A program made the translations under genes and the position numbers. Below are positions 35,801 to 46,488 of a stretch of 64,000 nucleotides of DNA, piece after piece. The DNA comes from Nematostella vectensis (Eukaryota > Cnidaria > Anthozoa > Actiniaria > Edwardsiidae). The notes under the pieces are model-generated. The model was given only the letters and a program-made list of their open reading frames with translations, searched no databases and was not told the origin of the DNA. The stretch spans positions 5,717,498 through 5,781,497 of the forward strand of contig NC_064045.1 of the NCBI RefSeq assembly GCF_932526225.1, given 5' to 3'. The stretch's first letter is position 1, and the number at the start of each line of letters is the position of its first letter.

Positions 35801-38800
35801 ACTCCTGGCTTTTTTTGAGTTGAATTTACAAAAAAACAGACTAAAAACAGATACCTCCCCCGCTATTCTGAGTTTTATACAGCCCGTCAAAGTCAAACAC
35901 AGCTGCACTGTCAGTCAGCGGTATCCAAGCTTTCCAACAGTGCTTTGCGGTCCCCACTTTTAATCCCTCGTCGTTGTGCTGAAGCCAGCACAAGTTGATG
36001 GTTGCTTGTATTTTTCATCAAAAATACAGCTATGAGCATATTAGGAGTGTCTCAGGACATCACGAAGTCTTTTGGGGCATAATTGAGTGCTTTGCTTATG
36101 GATATTTGCAAGCAAAGGTGGATTCATGATGATTTTTTCTTGTTTGGCTTTGCCTGGATGAGAAAATAATTTTCTAATGAATCACCACAGCTCTCCTAAA
36201 TGCTGTCTTTTCTGAAACCAAATTGATTGCAATATTGTTTACACTGCTATTATGGGTCTGTATGACCTGGAATTGGGGTGGCTTCGGGGTGAAAAGACTT
36301 ATAAAAAACCATCTGACTTTGGGGAGAGGAGTGTTGACTGGCCCTCCCCTCGTGAATTTCCCCCTGGATCTCCCAGAATGCTTTGCAATACGTAAAGACA
36401 TCTTCGTGGTTGTATAATCCTTCAAGGAGTGGACATTGTGTTTTGAGGCCATGGAAATGTACCTGGAGGATCAGAATAAAGGTATCTATTTGTGTCTTGA
36501 GCTGTGTTTGCTGATCTCTCCCCCTTGTGTGGTATTTTGAGCGTTTTATTGAGAGGGGTGATTCTGCTTTTCCCTCCTTGTTCGATTTGAGATTTGTCGA
36601 AGAACCTGTGCTATTATTTGGCTTAAGAGTAGATGCCAACACCTTGGTTGGATGCATATCTGCAAGACCATTTATCCCTTAGACTGATGCCTAAGTATCT
36701 TCATCTTCTTGTGTTTATTTTGCATTTATAAATTTTTTGGGTTGTGGGTACTCCCCAAAGCCGGTACAGGCCGGTTGAGGGGTCAATGTGTTAAAACAGA
36801 GATAAAAATCTGTTCGTACACATTCTGTGTACCATCTTTTAGAAGGGAGGTGCTAGTTGATCATCATGCCAATTGTTTGCTAATTTGTTGGGTCTTTGTT
36901 TGCTAATATGTTTGGTCTTTGTTTGCTAATTTGTTGGGTCTTTGTTTGCTAATATGTTTGGTCTTTGTTTGCTAATATGTTTGGTCTTTGTTTGCTAATT
37001 TGTTGGGTCTTTGTTTGCTAATATGTTTGGTCTATGTTTGCTAATTTGTTGGGTATTTGTTTGTTAATATGTTTGGTCTATGTTTGCTAATATGTTTGGT
37101 CTATGTTTGCTAGTATGTTTGGTCTATGTTTGCTTATATGTTTGGTCAATGTTTGCTAATTTGTTTGGTCTTTGTTTGCTAATATGTTTGGTCTATGTTT
37201 GCTAATATGTTTGGTCTTTTTTTGCTAATTTGTTTGGTCTTTGTTTGCTAATATGTTTGGTCTATGTTTGCTAATTTGTTTGGTCTGTGTTTGCTAATAT
37301 GTTTGGTCTATGTTTGCTAATATGTTTGGTCTATGTTTGCTAATATGTTTGGTCTATGTTTGCTAATATGTTTGGTCTATGTTAGCTAATATGTTTGCAA
37401 ATATGTTTGGTCTATGTTTGCTAATTTGTTTGGTCTTTGTTTGCTAATTTGTTTGGTCTTTGTTTGCTTATATGTTTGGTCTATGTTTGCTAATATGTTT
37501 GGTCTATGTTTGCAAATATGTTTGGACTATGTTTGCTAATTTGTTTGCTAATTTGTTTGGTCTATGTTTGCTAATATGTTTGGTCTATGTTTGCTGATTT
37601 GTTTGGTCTATGTTTGCTAATATGTTTGGTCTATGTTTGCTAATTTGTTTGGTCTTTGTTTGCTCATTTGTTTGGTCTTCTTTCTGTACTCACACAACAC
37701 TTGTTTCTGACCCATCCAGATTGTATAAAGCGGCGGGCATCTTAGCTACAAGAGCAACAACAATAAAATTACTCAGATGCTGGTGGTTTCGTAATGTACT
37801 TTTAAAAGAGTAGTGTTTAATTACTTTCTATTTCTATAGTGTATGAAACTAATAACGCCCCTAAATGCCGCTGTAATTAGATAAAAGCGTAGGGAGCCAC
37901 TAAAATTGCAATACTGCATAGAAAATCGCGTTTTTGCAAAACACTGCAAAACCGAGAACCGCACCAGAAAACTACCGAAACCGAAAAGCCGCACTGGTTT
38001 CAAGAGAAAACCGCATCACCGCAAACTCTTATGCCACCCCCCCCCCCCCCCCCCGACCCCTTCCCCACTATCAATCATTATCTGTTTATCTTAAAAACAG
38101 TGCAATGATTTTATTTGTATGTTATGTTATTTGTTTTTTTGTGTTGTTGCGATTAAAAGATGGTATTTATATGCTAACCCCTCAATTTCAAAATCTATAA
38201 AACCAAACTCGATGAAACTGTTTCAAAACCATGACAAAATTCTTAAAAAAAATAAGTGACCGTTTAAACTAAATTCCAAATAGACCTTTTCGCGGTTACT
38301 TGGCAGACCTGTGGTTTTACACCAAAGAGAGGTTCAAACGGGCATGCTATGCATGTTCTATTGCTTTTGGCGGGAATATTGGGAATAAGAAACGCGTACG
38401 TCTGTATAGCCTCACTTTGGTGTAAAACCACAGGCTTCACAAGTATTGCAATTTAAACCGCGAAAAGGTCCATTCCCAATTTTTTAACAACGTTGATTTT
38501 TTTAATTTGATAAAGGACAGCCAAAGTCCAAACTGAATTTATTTTGCTTCAATATGAGAGAAGGTTGTGGGGGCGTTGGTGTACACAAGGTTTTTCCACA
38601 TGGCAGGCGTATACAGACTATGGCCAAAGTTTAGCCTCGATCTAGTCTCGCCAAGGGAGGCTCCAGGATTTCTCGATGAGGGAAACAACACACCTAGGGA
38701 GGGGGCATACACGTATAAAACATATTACTCATGTTTAATACGCTCTCTTTCAAGCGAAAGACGGGGTGCGTATTATATAGAAACTTCTTGTTTGAGGTAA

Positions 38801-40045
38801 AACAATTTGCTTAATCATTTAAACAATAAAAAGCTCTTGAGCACTTCGATCTGCGAATAGGTTGAAGTCAAGTCAACATAAAAATAAATACTGTATTCGT
38901 GTTTATCTATGCCTCTAGTGTGCTTCGGTTTTTATTGATTTTTTTTCAACATACTTCTCATCTAGCATTTTTGTCAAATTTAGTTACCTTAAATTAAATT
39001 TAGTTTTATTTTTTTTAAATGACCTAAAAAATCAGGGTGCGTATTATACATAAGATCGTATTATACATAAGTAAATATGTTATCATGGATCCGCCACTCC
39101 TTGAGGAGGTTAGATTGCTCATGCTCCAATAAGACGTCAGAACAAAAAAAAAAAAACATCGAACACATTCTATCTGCTTCAGATTCATATGGTGGGTTAG
39201 TCTAACCACTTCTGTTCTACTCACTCGATTTTCTGCTTGGCAATACCATTGTGTCAACGAGAAACTTGTTTTCTTCTTCGCTTGCGATGGTTGCTAATTC
39301 GGCACCGAGGGATTTGCAGTGTGACTTCGCGTTGGTCCAAGATTTTGGCGGGAAAATTTTGAACATGGTTTCACCAAAACGATACCAGTCGTCTTGAAGA
39401 GCTATAAAGGGAAAAAAGATATTAGGTAAATATGACAATAATAATGACAGCAACGAAGGTAATGATGCAACGATGATATAAATAATGACGAAGATGATGG
39501 TGGATAAGTGATGATTTTTTTAAAGACGGTGGCTTTGTTTTGACTGTCTTTAAAATAATTACCTTTTGTTTCGAAGCAAGGAGGACTGCAGCACGAAGAA
39601 TCCTAAAAAAAAGCATAAGAAATGCAAATAGAACACAATATAATCTCGTGTAGGTATTCATCCTCGGAAATTCAGGGGCATTTCCCTTCGCGAATGAAAC
39701 GTTAGAGGGAAATAAAAAGTGATCGATACATACCGTTATTTCGTAATATTCATACCCAGTCCTTTCTTTGAAATCTCTCGGCTTGAGATCACGTGTCTTT
39801 CTGTTCAACTCACACGAGACCACACCTCCAGGGCCGAAATGAATGTTGGTCGAAAAGCAACTTATTGTTGCTTTGCAACGGGTGATGCAGGCCAAATCAT
39901 TCGGGACTTGAACCTTTTGAATCACGTGATACAGTAAAGCGTATCCCTCTATGCGAATGCCATTGAAGCCATGGCAATGCCTATTACCGCTGACCAGGTC
40001 AACGAAGGCGACAAAGAAAAGTAACAATCCCAGAGTGCATTGCAT
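23892..40045 (-). CDS. Secreted PAN/apple plus C-type lectin domain protein, 4 exons
   Basis: Exons on the minus strand: 40045-39734, 39602-39563, 39401-39225 and 24106-23892. Their phases agree (0, 1, 1), giving 247 aa ending TAA. Residues 1-20 are a signal peptide (GLLLFFVAFVDLVSG). Residues about 22-104 form a PAN/apple-like module with the Cys pattern CxH, CITRC, SCF and SCELN. Exon 2 is a short Cys-rich linker (DSSCCSPPCFETK). The C-type lectin domain starts DDWYRF and has WTNAKSHCKSLGAELATI, NKFL, WIGLNDL, W-DNG-PL, C, and a terminal W..KLCEADMPFICQK. The canonical EPN or QPD sugar-binding triplet is not evident (an EPT is present), so ligand and calcium dependence are uncertain. The two lectin halves lie 15 kb apart, across an intron that carries LamG exons and several repeats. 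The join is inferred from domain content and phase. Confidence 0.68.
24843..24962. repeat. Tetranucleotide microsatellite (CATT)n
   Basis: An interrupted ACCC/ATCC tract passes into about 20 uninterrupted ATTC repeats within the large intron. Confidence 0.95.
25143..25301. mobile_element. MITE with TAGGCTAGTTCCCAGGCT ends
   Basis: Left TAGGCTAGTTCCCAGGCTCC and right AGCCTGGGGACTAGGCTA are imperfect inverted repeats bounding about 160 bp of noncoding sequence. Confidence 0.6.
25405..27870. mobile_element. 2.4-kb inverted-repeat element, degraded
   Basis: About 100-bp imperfect terminal inverted repeats: the left arm contains GGTCGCTTAGTG, GCACCAAACTTGG and ACCGGTGCCCACCGGT, and the right arm has the reverse complements in reverse order. 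The interior is AT-rich with short broken frames. The longest is 26505-26912 and lacks an ATG at its first codon; no transposase motif was recognised. It is probably a nonautonomous or decayed DNA transposon inside the lectin-gene intron. Confidence 0.6.
27947..31729 (-). CDS. Three exons of a LamG/concanavalin-like domain, nested in the lectin intron
   Basis: Minus-strand exons 31729-31442, 29249-29170 and 28123-27947 join in frame (phases 2, 1) and encode a complete LamG-type jelly-roll of about 180 aa. Diagnostic strings are ALFFNGVGAFATVPAVDF, FTISIWMMP, SWNHILFSWNR, FEIFING and the terminal DLGLKRDSNN plus VHGYMRNLTVY. The first intron uses a GC donor (AAAAG|GCAAGTG). Exon 1 begins in phase 2, which does not match the upstream lectin half-exon (phase 1). 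The last exon ends in phase 1. These exons are therefore either part of a separate nested gene or belong to an isoform with exons I could not identify. No start or stop was assigned. Confidence 0.65.
28655..29125. repeat. 22-bp minisatellite
   Basis: About 20 copies of AGATCACCAATGAGCTTGGTGT and variants, lying between the second and third LamG exons. Confidence 0.9.
29690..30620. repeat. 33-bp pyrimidine-rich minisatellite
   Basis: About 28 copies of CCCTTCACCCCTTTCTCTCT followed by CCTCTTCTCCCTG. The plus strand is almost purely pyrimidine. Because the unit is 11 codons long, open frames run through it on both strands; these are not genes. Confidence 0.95.
30621..31255. repeat. 30-bp minisatellite abutting the 33-bp array
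   Basis: About 20 copies of CCCCCATATTCTGTACCCCT plus GTACCCGGCA, some units truncated. A degraded copy of part of LamG exon 1 follows at about 31,276-31,350. Confidence 0.93.
32590..32831 (+). other. GC-rich island, possible first exon
   Basis: An isolated GC-rich patch in AT-rich surroundings contains ATG at 32742 in the context GAAATGG, opening MATKYKHGAREKVLV, and stopping at TAA after 29 codons. A possible donor (AAG|GTGAGT) lies at 32979. It may be a promoter or first exon of an unrecognised gene inside the lectin intron, or a repeat fragment. Confidence 0.2.
33915..35270. repeat. Two diverged tandem copies of an about 680-bp segment
   Basis: Ordered matches such as CAAGATACTTA, GATAATGGGAAAGGGG, CTCTTTGCT/TTCTTTGCT, CAAAGCTTGT and GGAACTTTTAT recur about 640-690 bp apart. 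No coding potential was seen. Confidence 0.55.
35794..36790. mobile_element. 1-kb TTAA-flanked element with CCCATTGACTCC ends
   Basis: The left end reads CCCATTGACTCC after TTAA (35790-35793). The right end reads GGGGTCAATGTG before TTAA (36791-36794), so the ends match at 10 of 12 positions when inverted. A minus-strand ORF (36657-36250, ATG start, 135 aa, motif FWEIQGEIHEG) lies inside. It has no recognised domain and could be a transposase remnant. Confidence 0.55.
36870..37680. repeat. 23-bp minisatellite
   Basis: About 34 copies of TTGCTAATATGTTTGGTCTATGT-like units (TTGCTAATATGTTTGG core) with TTTG/ATAT variants. It starts about 80 bp right of the TTAA element. Confidence 0.93.
38283..38470. 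mobile_element. MITE with GACCTTTTCGCGGTT ends
   Basis: GACCTTTTCGCGGTT at the left and AACCGCGAAAAGGTC at the right are perfect inverted repeats. An internal pair, CCTGTGGTTTTACACCAAAG and its reverse complement, extends the pairing. 188 bp, noncoding. Confidence 0.72.
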
Positions 40046-40123
40046 TTTTTTCCCTCTTATCGATTGGTGTATCTGTTGTCAGTAAGAAAAATAGAGTAAG
40101 TTGTCTTCATTGGTTCTTTATTT

Positions 40124-40789
40124 CAGGCTAATTAATTTAATTAAGGCTTGATTATGGGCTTATACGCGGAACAAAGTGATTTTCTCGAATATCTCGCGAA
40201 GTATACATGGTATGGCAATAAAGCTTGGCATAGTGGTAGATCGTGGCAACTTACAACAGTTGAAATTGTTGTTGCCATGAAAACGTGTTTAATTGCATAA
40301 ATTTGAATTTTAATTAGCTAGAATCATAAAATGGGGAACATTTAGGCAAAACAATTTGGAAATTTTAAGGCATATATTTGTTTATTGACATTACACAGAT
40401 ATGAAATAGCCTTTGAACCTGGTCCAGCTATTTATTTTAGCGAAATATAGATTTTTTATGTTACCAAGGTAACCGTTGTCATGGTAACGGGGTCGATGGA
40501 CCAGATGCAAAGGCCATTTATTATGGGGCTTTTGACTATAAATTAATATAAGGCTTAGAACACCAAATAACACTGTATAAGTTTTCCCCATTTTCAATTA
40601 AAGTTAAAGCTAATTAAAGCAAATATGCACATTTGCTGCTTCCATGGCAACAGACTGTGCAGATCATGTTTTTCTCCTATGGTTATTCAACATGCCAAAT
40701 TTGGTTGTTGTAGGTTATCGCAGTCTTGTATTTTCGAAAAATGCTTGGATATCCGAGTATAAGCCCATAGTCAAGTCTTAATTAGCCTG
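40124..40789. mobile_element. 666-bp inverted-repeat element with CAGGCTAATTAA ends
   Basis: The left end CAGGCTAATTAA continues to CTTGATTATGGGCTTATAC. The right end mirrors it (GTATAAGCCCATAGTCAAG, then TTAATTAGCCTG). It is AT-rich and noncoding, just upstream of the PAN-lectin start (40045). Confidence 0.65.
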
Positions 40790-41978
40790 TTCAAACAAAT
40801 AATGCCTTACACAAATACCATATCGAAGGCTTTGTGTATTTTATTTTTCCCACGAATAGAATTATAATAAAAAATAAAATAAATAAAATGAATAAAACGA
40901 TTCCGCTTTTTTCCATATATCGCCTTTATTACTTAAAAAATCTCTCGTTGGAATATCATCTCATCATCTGCGTGGAGAGAATTATTTTCTGTTCGTGATA
41001 ATTAAGCCATTCAATTCATACAGATTGGAATGTTTGTGCCAAAAAAGCTGAAGATATCATTGCACTCTGAAATAGTTTCGCTAAAACTATTTAACTTTTT
41101 TAAAACATTTAACTCTTACCTCATGAAAATACCGTTAGATCTGAAAATACAGTTAGATCTATTGTTTAAAAGTTGCTAAACAGACAAGATCATTGGCAAA
41201 ATGTTGCAAAGAAAAGGGCTAACATTAGTGCTATATGTTATTTTTGTGTGTGCATCACTACTTTTGAAACGTCGCCAAAGCTTAGATTTTTTTGCAAGAT
41301 GCAATCGGCTTACCTTCAGAAGGTTTGGACACGCGAAGCACAGAAGAATATCTTCCAGTTATCAGTGTGTGAGTTAATCTGATTTAATATTGATTAAGTT
41401 AAAGAAAAGATCATGAAACTTTTATAACTTTGTGTTATTCCATATAAATTATTTACATTGATCGTGTCAGGATCCCATCAAAATAGTGATTTAAAATGAA
41501 TTACTTTTTTATTTTACTCAAGATGATTTTTAATCATCACACTCTCTTGTTTCATTCGGATCAACTCTGTCATTATAAGCAATTTTCAATATTTAAAAAA
41601 CTTCAAATCGAAATTACTCGAAACTGTATAATGCAAATATACAAAATCCTTGATACATCACAACAGGGGGTTATGAAAAGTGGGTTCAAGAAAGCATTGC
41701 CGATTCAAAGGACTCTAGTAATAAAATTTAAATCAAACAATGAGGAATGGCAATTAGCTCGCTACTCAATTCCCTTTGCGACCGTCAATGCTTTAGTGAG
41801 ACCCCACCGCACCGCAAGTGTTCTTTATGTGCATTTAATGTCACACGGCATGTGAGAGGGAGGAGGAAAAAAGATTAATAAATGTTGTGCTCGATGACAC
41901 GAAACCAGCTGGTTGGATACGCACGATATGGGAGTGTCCATTATTATACGGGGGGAGGGGGGGTGGTAAGCACTCGAC
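40790..41978. other. Intergenic region between divergent lectin and RDH genes
   Basis: AT-rich. No exon or element was recognised; a G-rich patch (41,951-41,966) directly precedes the RDH start. An open frame at 41496-41855 has a biased AT-driven composition and no domain. Confidence 0.4.
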
Positions 41979-44900
41979 ATGTCGCCTAGTTTAGCCAGGC
42001 AGGCCTTTAGAAAAATTTTGTCCTACCGCCCTTGCTTGGGTCTCTTTAGTCGTCACCAGTCACCGCTCCATCTATTCCACGAACTCCAAAACAACATGGA
42101 TGCCATAACTAAGCTTTGCACAGCGCGTAACGTTACCGTCGCTGTGGCCGCGGTATTCGGCACAAGTATCTGGCTGTTTCGCCGATACCTAGTGGGCAGA
42201 AGATGCACTAACACTGTTCGACTCCATGGAAAGACAGTCATCGTGACTGGTGCGAATTCGGGGATCGGGAAGGCGACCGCCTTAGAGCTCGCTCGCCGCG
42301 GAGCTCGAGTGATCATGGCTTGTAGAGACTTGGAAAGCGCCGAAAAAGCAGCGAGTGAAATTCGGTACAAGGTGCCAAAAGCCGAAGTCGTTTGCAGGTT
42401 TCTCGATCTAAACTCTCTGATATCTGTTCGCAAGTTTGCAGAGGACGTTATGAGGGAGGAGAAACGACTCGATATCTTGGTCAACAATGCTGGGGTCTAC
42501 CAGCCGGCGAACAAGAAAACAGTTGACGGTTTTGAGACTCAATTTGGTGTAAACCATTTGGGACATTTCCTACTTACGAACATGCTGTTGGATCTGCTGA
42601 AGGCGTCTGCCCCGTCCAGGATTGTTGTGGTATCATCAAGGCTAGGTTTTCGTGCAAACCTAGATTTTGATGCGTTCGACAAAGAAGACACTGAGAAGAA
42701 GTCTATGAGGGGCGGACATGTGATGCCGGTGGGTTATGGTCGCAGTAAGCTGGCGAACTTCCTCTTTACTCATGAACTGAGCAAGAGGCTTCCACAAGGT
42801 GAGAAGGAGATTGGTTCTTGATCAATAACCACCCCTCCCCCTCCAATAAAACACCTGGGGCCGGTTCCTCGAAGGCCAATTAACTTAACCCCATATCAGC
42901 CCCTTATCCTGTTTTAAAATTTGCTAATCGTAGGTTAGCTGACCTACTGGTAACTCACGGTTCCCAAAAGCCAAGTAATCCCCCATTTACTAACCCTAGA
43001 TTAATTGAGTGAAAAACAGGTTTGATAAGTAAAATTCACACAGGATTCCCAGTAGATCAATAGAGAGCAACTCAAATATTTACCTTTGGTGATTTTACTT
43101 TCGCAGAGAAGCCCCAAAACACCCTTTACATTGCTGTTATTACCTCCATTTCATTGCCAAAAATGTCATTTGCGAGACAGATTCATTTCAAGTATATATT
43201 TTATGTAACTTTCTGTCTGTCCCAGCACAATTTTCGTATCAGCATTGCAACAAAGGTTGCATAACAAAGCGAAATGCTTTTAAATTTTTGTCGGCAACTT
43301 CATTTTATGGAACTTTAGTTCTTTTACAAAGTTTGGGATGCCTATGTTACGTCACCTAAACCGTAGGTTAGAGAGTTATTACCCACCTCACAAGCATTGT
43401 TAGATTTTACCTCCAAACTAGCGTTAGTGCTAGTGTTAACCAGCGTTTCGGTAACAGAACTAATCCGGGATAAAAATTTAATCATGGGTTAGGACAAATT
43501 TAACCTTGGGTTAGCAATAATCAGCTTTTCAGGAACCCGCCCCTGGTCTACATTATTTTTGGAACATCAAGGTAGTCTCATCAACTGGGAACTAGAATGT
43601 CTTCTCGGAATCTTGGAACTGGGATTTCTTCCGCTTCAGCGCTGATCTAAGCTTGGAGGCTCACTCTTCTTTAGCTGAAGCAAATATCATTTGCCCCTTG
43701 TCAAAGAGTCATTCTTTAATTTTAGACCTTTTAAAAAGGCAGTCTTATTTCCGAGGCTTTCTGCCTCCTTGACTAAAATTTTCAGATCTTCACCCCCAGA
43801 CTCAAATCTCATGGTGCTAACAAATACTTGGTAATAAATTTAAGCTTTTACCAAAGGACTTTTTTCTCTTAATAATTGCAATCTTAAAAAAACTTAAAAA
43901 TGAAAAGGATGTGGCGTGCACATTGTCTAGGCCTATTTTATAGATTTTGTTACTTTATTTGATGGGCTGTAATTAGCCAATCAGCTTGCTCTGTTTGTTA
44001 GTGAAAGGAGAACGTGCAAAAACATGGGGTCTTGTTGCCGGCTCTCCCTTTCCCTTTTCCCCTTCCACAGGAATCCTGAAACTCTGGAGAGCCAGCTAGC
44101 AGGCTATTTACTATACAGACCCCTCCCACCTCCAACCCCAATATGTTATCCCTGGTGATGAAGTGTATTGGGAAGAAATCATAGGTGGATCCATAATTTT
44201 GTTGTTGTGTGGGGATTTGAGCCAAATTAAAATTTACCCATAATTGTTATATTACAAAATTGTTTTTATACATTATCTTGGTACTTAACCAGGGGCCAAT
44301 TCTATTTGATCGTTTAGGAGGTTTGGAAAGATAGAAAAATATGTTGGCTTTATTGATAAAATTTGGACTATGATTAAGAAATCCACGACCTCTCGCAATT
44401 GTGAATCCCTCCAATGCTGCATCCAAGATGTTATTTTTGGCAGCATAACTTAAAGCCGCATTGTCACCAGTTTACCTCCGGAGGTCAGACAGAAACCTCA
44501 ACCGTTAAAAGACAAAATAATCCAAAGTATCAGAGATATTTAACAGGCCATCCGCTCTAAATTATCGATCACATCCTTGAAGAAAATTCCAATAGACACA
44601 CTGCTTTCAATATTTTGAAATATTTTTCGCGTTTTCCGTTAAAAATCATTGGAGATTATTACGCAATCGACCGGAAGTAAACTGGTGACAATGCGGCTTT
44701 AAAAGCACATTTGGATGCTTGTGCATTATTGTGAAATGAGCTTTCTTCTTCAGTATGACATTGTCATTTGGTTTAATTATATTTAATCTCATTGTGATAT
44801 TGCAAAATAAGACTACTCTATTTTGTTCTCTCCTATGTAGGTGTCACAGTGAATGCCCTTTGCCCTGGTATGGTGTGGACTGGACTTGGAAGAACATCAA

Positions 44901-45136
44901 AAATGTCATGGAAGATGAAACTGTTGTTTTGGCCACTTGGGTTCCTTTTTTTGAAGCGCCCCATGGAAGGTGCCCAGACAGTAATCTACTGTGCAACAGA
45001 GCCAGAACTAAGTAATGTTTCTGGAAAGTGCTTTACAGATTGTCACCAAACAGATATGCCAGCAAACTGCACTGATGATGAGACAGCTAAACGACTTTGG
45101 AATGTGAGCGAAATACTTACTGGACTTTCCTTTTAA
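41979..45136 (+). CDS. Short-chain dehydrogenase/reductase, RDH14-like retinol dehydrogenase
   Basis: NADP(H)-dependent oxidoreductase of the RDH11-14 group, which interconverts retinal and retinol at membranes. Exons are 41979-42798 and 44841-45136 with GT/AG junctions, giving 371 aa. A second ATG at 42096 would give 332 aa, closer to the usual family length. It places the hydrophobic anchor VAVAAVFGTSIWLF near the N-terminus, so translation may start there. Signatures: cofactor motif TGANSGIG, CRD after VIMA, NNAG, NHLGHFLLTN, SAPSRIVVVSS, catalytic YGRSK, then VNALCPGMVWTGLGR. RDH14 traits are the PMEGAQT string, VSGKCFTDC, and a C-terminal ARKLW-like AKRLWNVSEILTGL. The 2-kb intron carries two inverted-repeat elements. 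Substrate assignment rests on family resemblance. Confidence 0.9.
42855..43546. mobile_element. About 690-bp inverted-repeat element in the RDH intron
   Basis: Left CTGGGGCCGGTTCCTCGAA and right TTCAGGAACCCGCCCCTGG are inverted. Internal repeated TAACCC/GGGTTA words also pair. It is noncoding and no clear target duplication was found. Confidence 0.5.
44454..44698. mobile_element. TTAA-flanked MITE, family A (second copy)
   Basis: AGCCGCATTGTCACCAGTTTAC at the left and GTAAACTGGTGACAATGCGGCT at the right, bounded by TTAA at 44450-44453 and 44699-44702. Same family as 16673-16900. It lies 140 bp upstream of RDH exon 2. Confidence 0.8.
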
Positions 45137-45153
45137 AGACTTTTAATTCTTAA

Positions 45154-46488
45154 GGTGTCCTGCGTCAATTCCAAAGGACTGCTTTCACGAAAAATCACGC
45201 ATTTTCAAACCGCTCCCATACAATCATTATTTACGTGATTTCTCCAATTCTTTCAATTTTTCATGAAAAAAAACATCCTAGATCCGGAGTTTCTTGCGAT
45301 GCTAGGTGAAATCCAAACCGGTTGCGGAATAATTGGGGTAAATCAAAAGCAACGTAGTAACTAGCTAAGAGTGGCTTGACAGGTATATGCTATGAGCTTG
45401 CTGCAAGGGGTGTGGTTGCCTTGTTGGTTTACGGTACGCCTAGAATAACAATAATGATACAGTATAAGGGACTTCATAGCTAAGATCTTACTTGCTCTGT
45501 CAAAAAACTAAAGGGCTGCAGAATCTCAGCATTTTGTAATTTTTTTCTAGTTTTTGCAATGCTTTAGGTAATGTGGCTATGGTAGCATAAATCATTATAT
45601 CATAATATTTTGAGCATTGATACAAATATTAATTACATGTTAAAATGTTTCCCTTTAAAACTTTATTGCTCTTGAAATGTCATTGCTACCTATGGGATTT
45701 TGGGTGGCACGGGCCACAGCGACATTCCCTCGAGGGTCACCAACCTGTGAATGTCAGCTCTGCAGCTTCTGGGTGTCTGGAAAAGTAACGGATTCAGTAA
45801 AAATTGCTGTATTCCATCGTTACCCGCATAGATATTCAGCTCTAACCTGGTGCAACCGCTTTTCTATACACTAGCTTTGATCATATTCAAGCGGTAAGTG
45901 TCAAAATACAGCCTACCAAAAGCTAAAAGCGATCAAAATGGATGCATTTCAATTATAATTTTGGCGGAAATGTGCTGCTTACTTCTCCAAGCGCAAAACT
46001 CGAAATCATGGTCTCCAAATGTTAATACGTACATTTTTATGAAGGGACATATCAATTCTTACTTTTAGATTGAAGTATTCTTTCCGTGGTCGTTTTAATT
46101 GGCAGTATGTTCAGTATTCTTCAAGGCGTCCATCTCGAGATGTTCAAATTGTTATAGTTGATTTAGAGCAGGATCAGCCCAACTGAATATTGTTATATTT
46201 TACAGGCGAGATCCTTGAAACTCGATTTAGTTATTACAGCATATTTTAGAGAAGTCTTACATTTTGTCATTTTGTTTTTGTATTATAGTCGCTTTTTTCC
46301 AAACTTCGACTTTCGACTAACCACAATTATTCCGCAATCAGTTTGGATTTCACCTTGCATTGCAATAAACTCCGAATTTAGGATGTTTCTTTCATAAGAA
46401 TTTGAAAGAATTAGAGAAATCACTTCAAAAATGATTGTATTGGCGCGGTTTGAAAATGTGTGATTTTTTGGGAAAGCAAAGGGCAACC
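45154..46488. mobile_element. 1.3-kb TTAA-flanked element with about 190-bp TIRs
   Basis: Long imperfect inverted arms: the left contains CATTTTCAAACCGC, GTGATTTCTCCAATTCTTTC and TGCGGAATAATTG, and the right contains their reverse complements in mirrored order. TTAA occurs at 45150-45153 and 46489-46492. The interior has no ORF with a known domain. It sits 13 bp after the RDH stop codon. Confidence 0.7.

Noticed and set aside
41496-41855. 119-codon ATG-initiated frame upstream of the RDH gene
   Set aside because: AT-driven composition, no domain, no splice context; it looks like chance.
42053-42487. Minus-strand frame of 144 codons
   Set aside because: Antisense shadow of RDH exon 1, which has clear SDR motifs on the plus strand.
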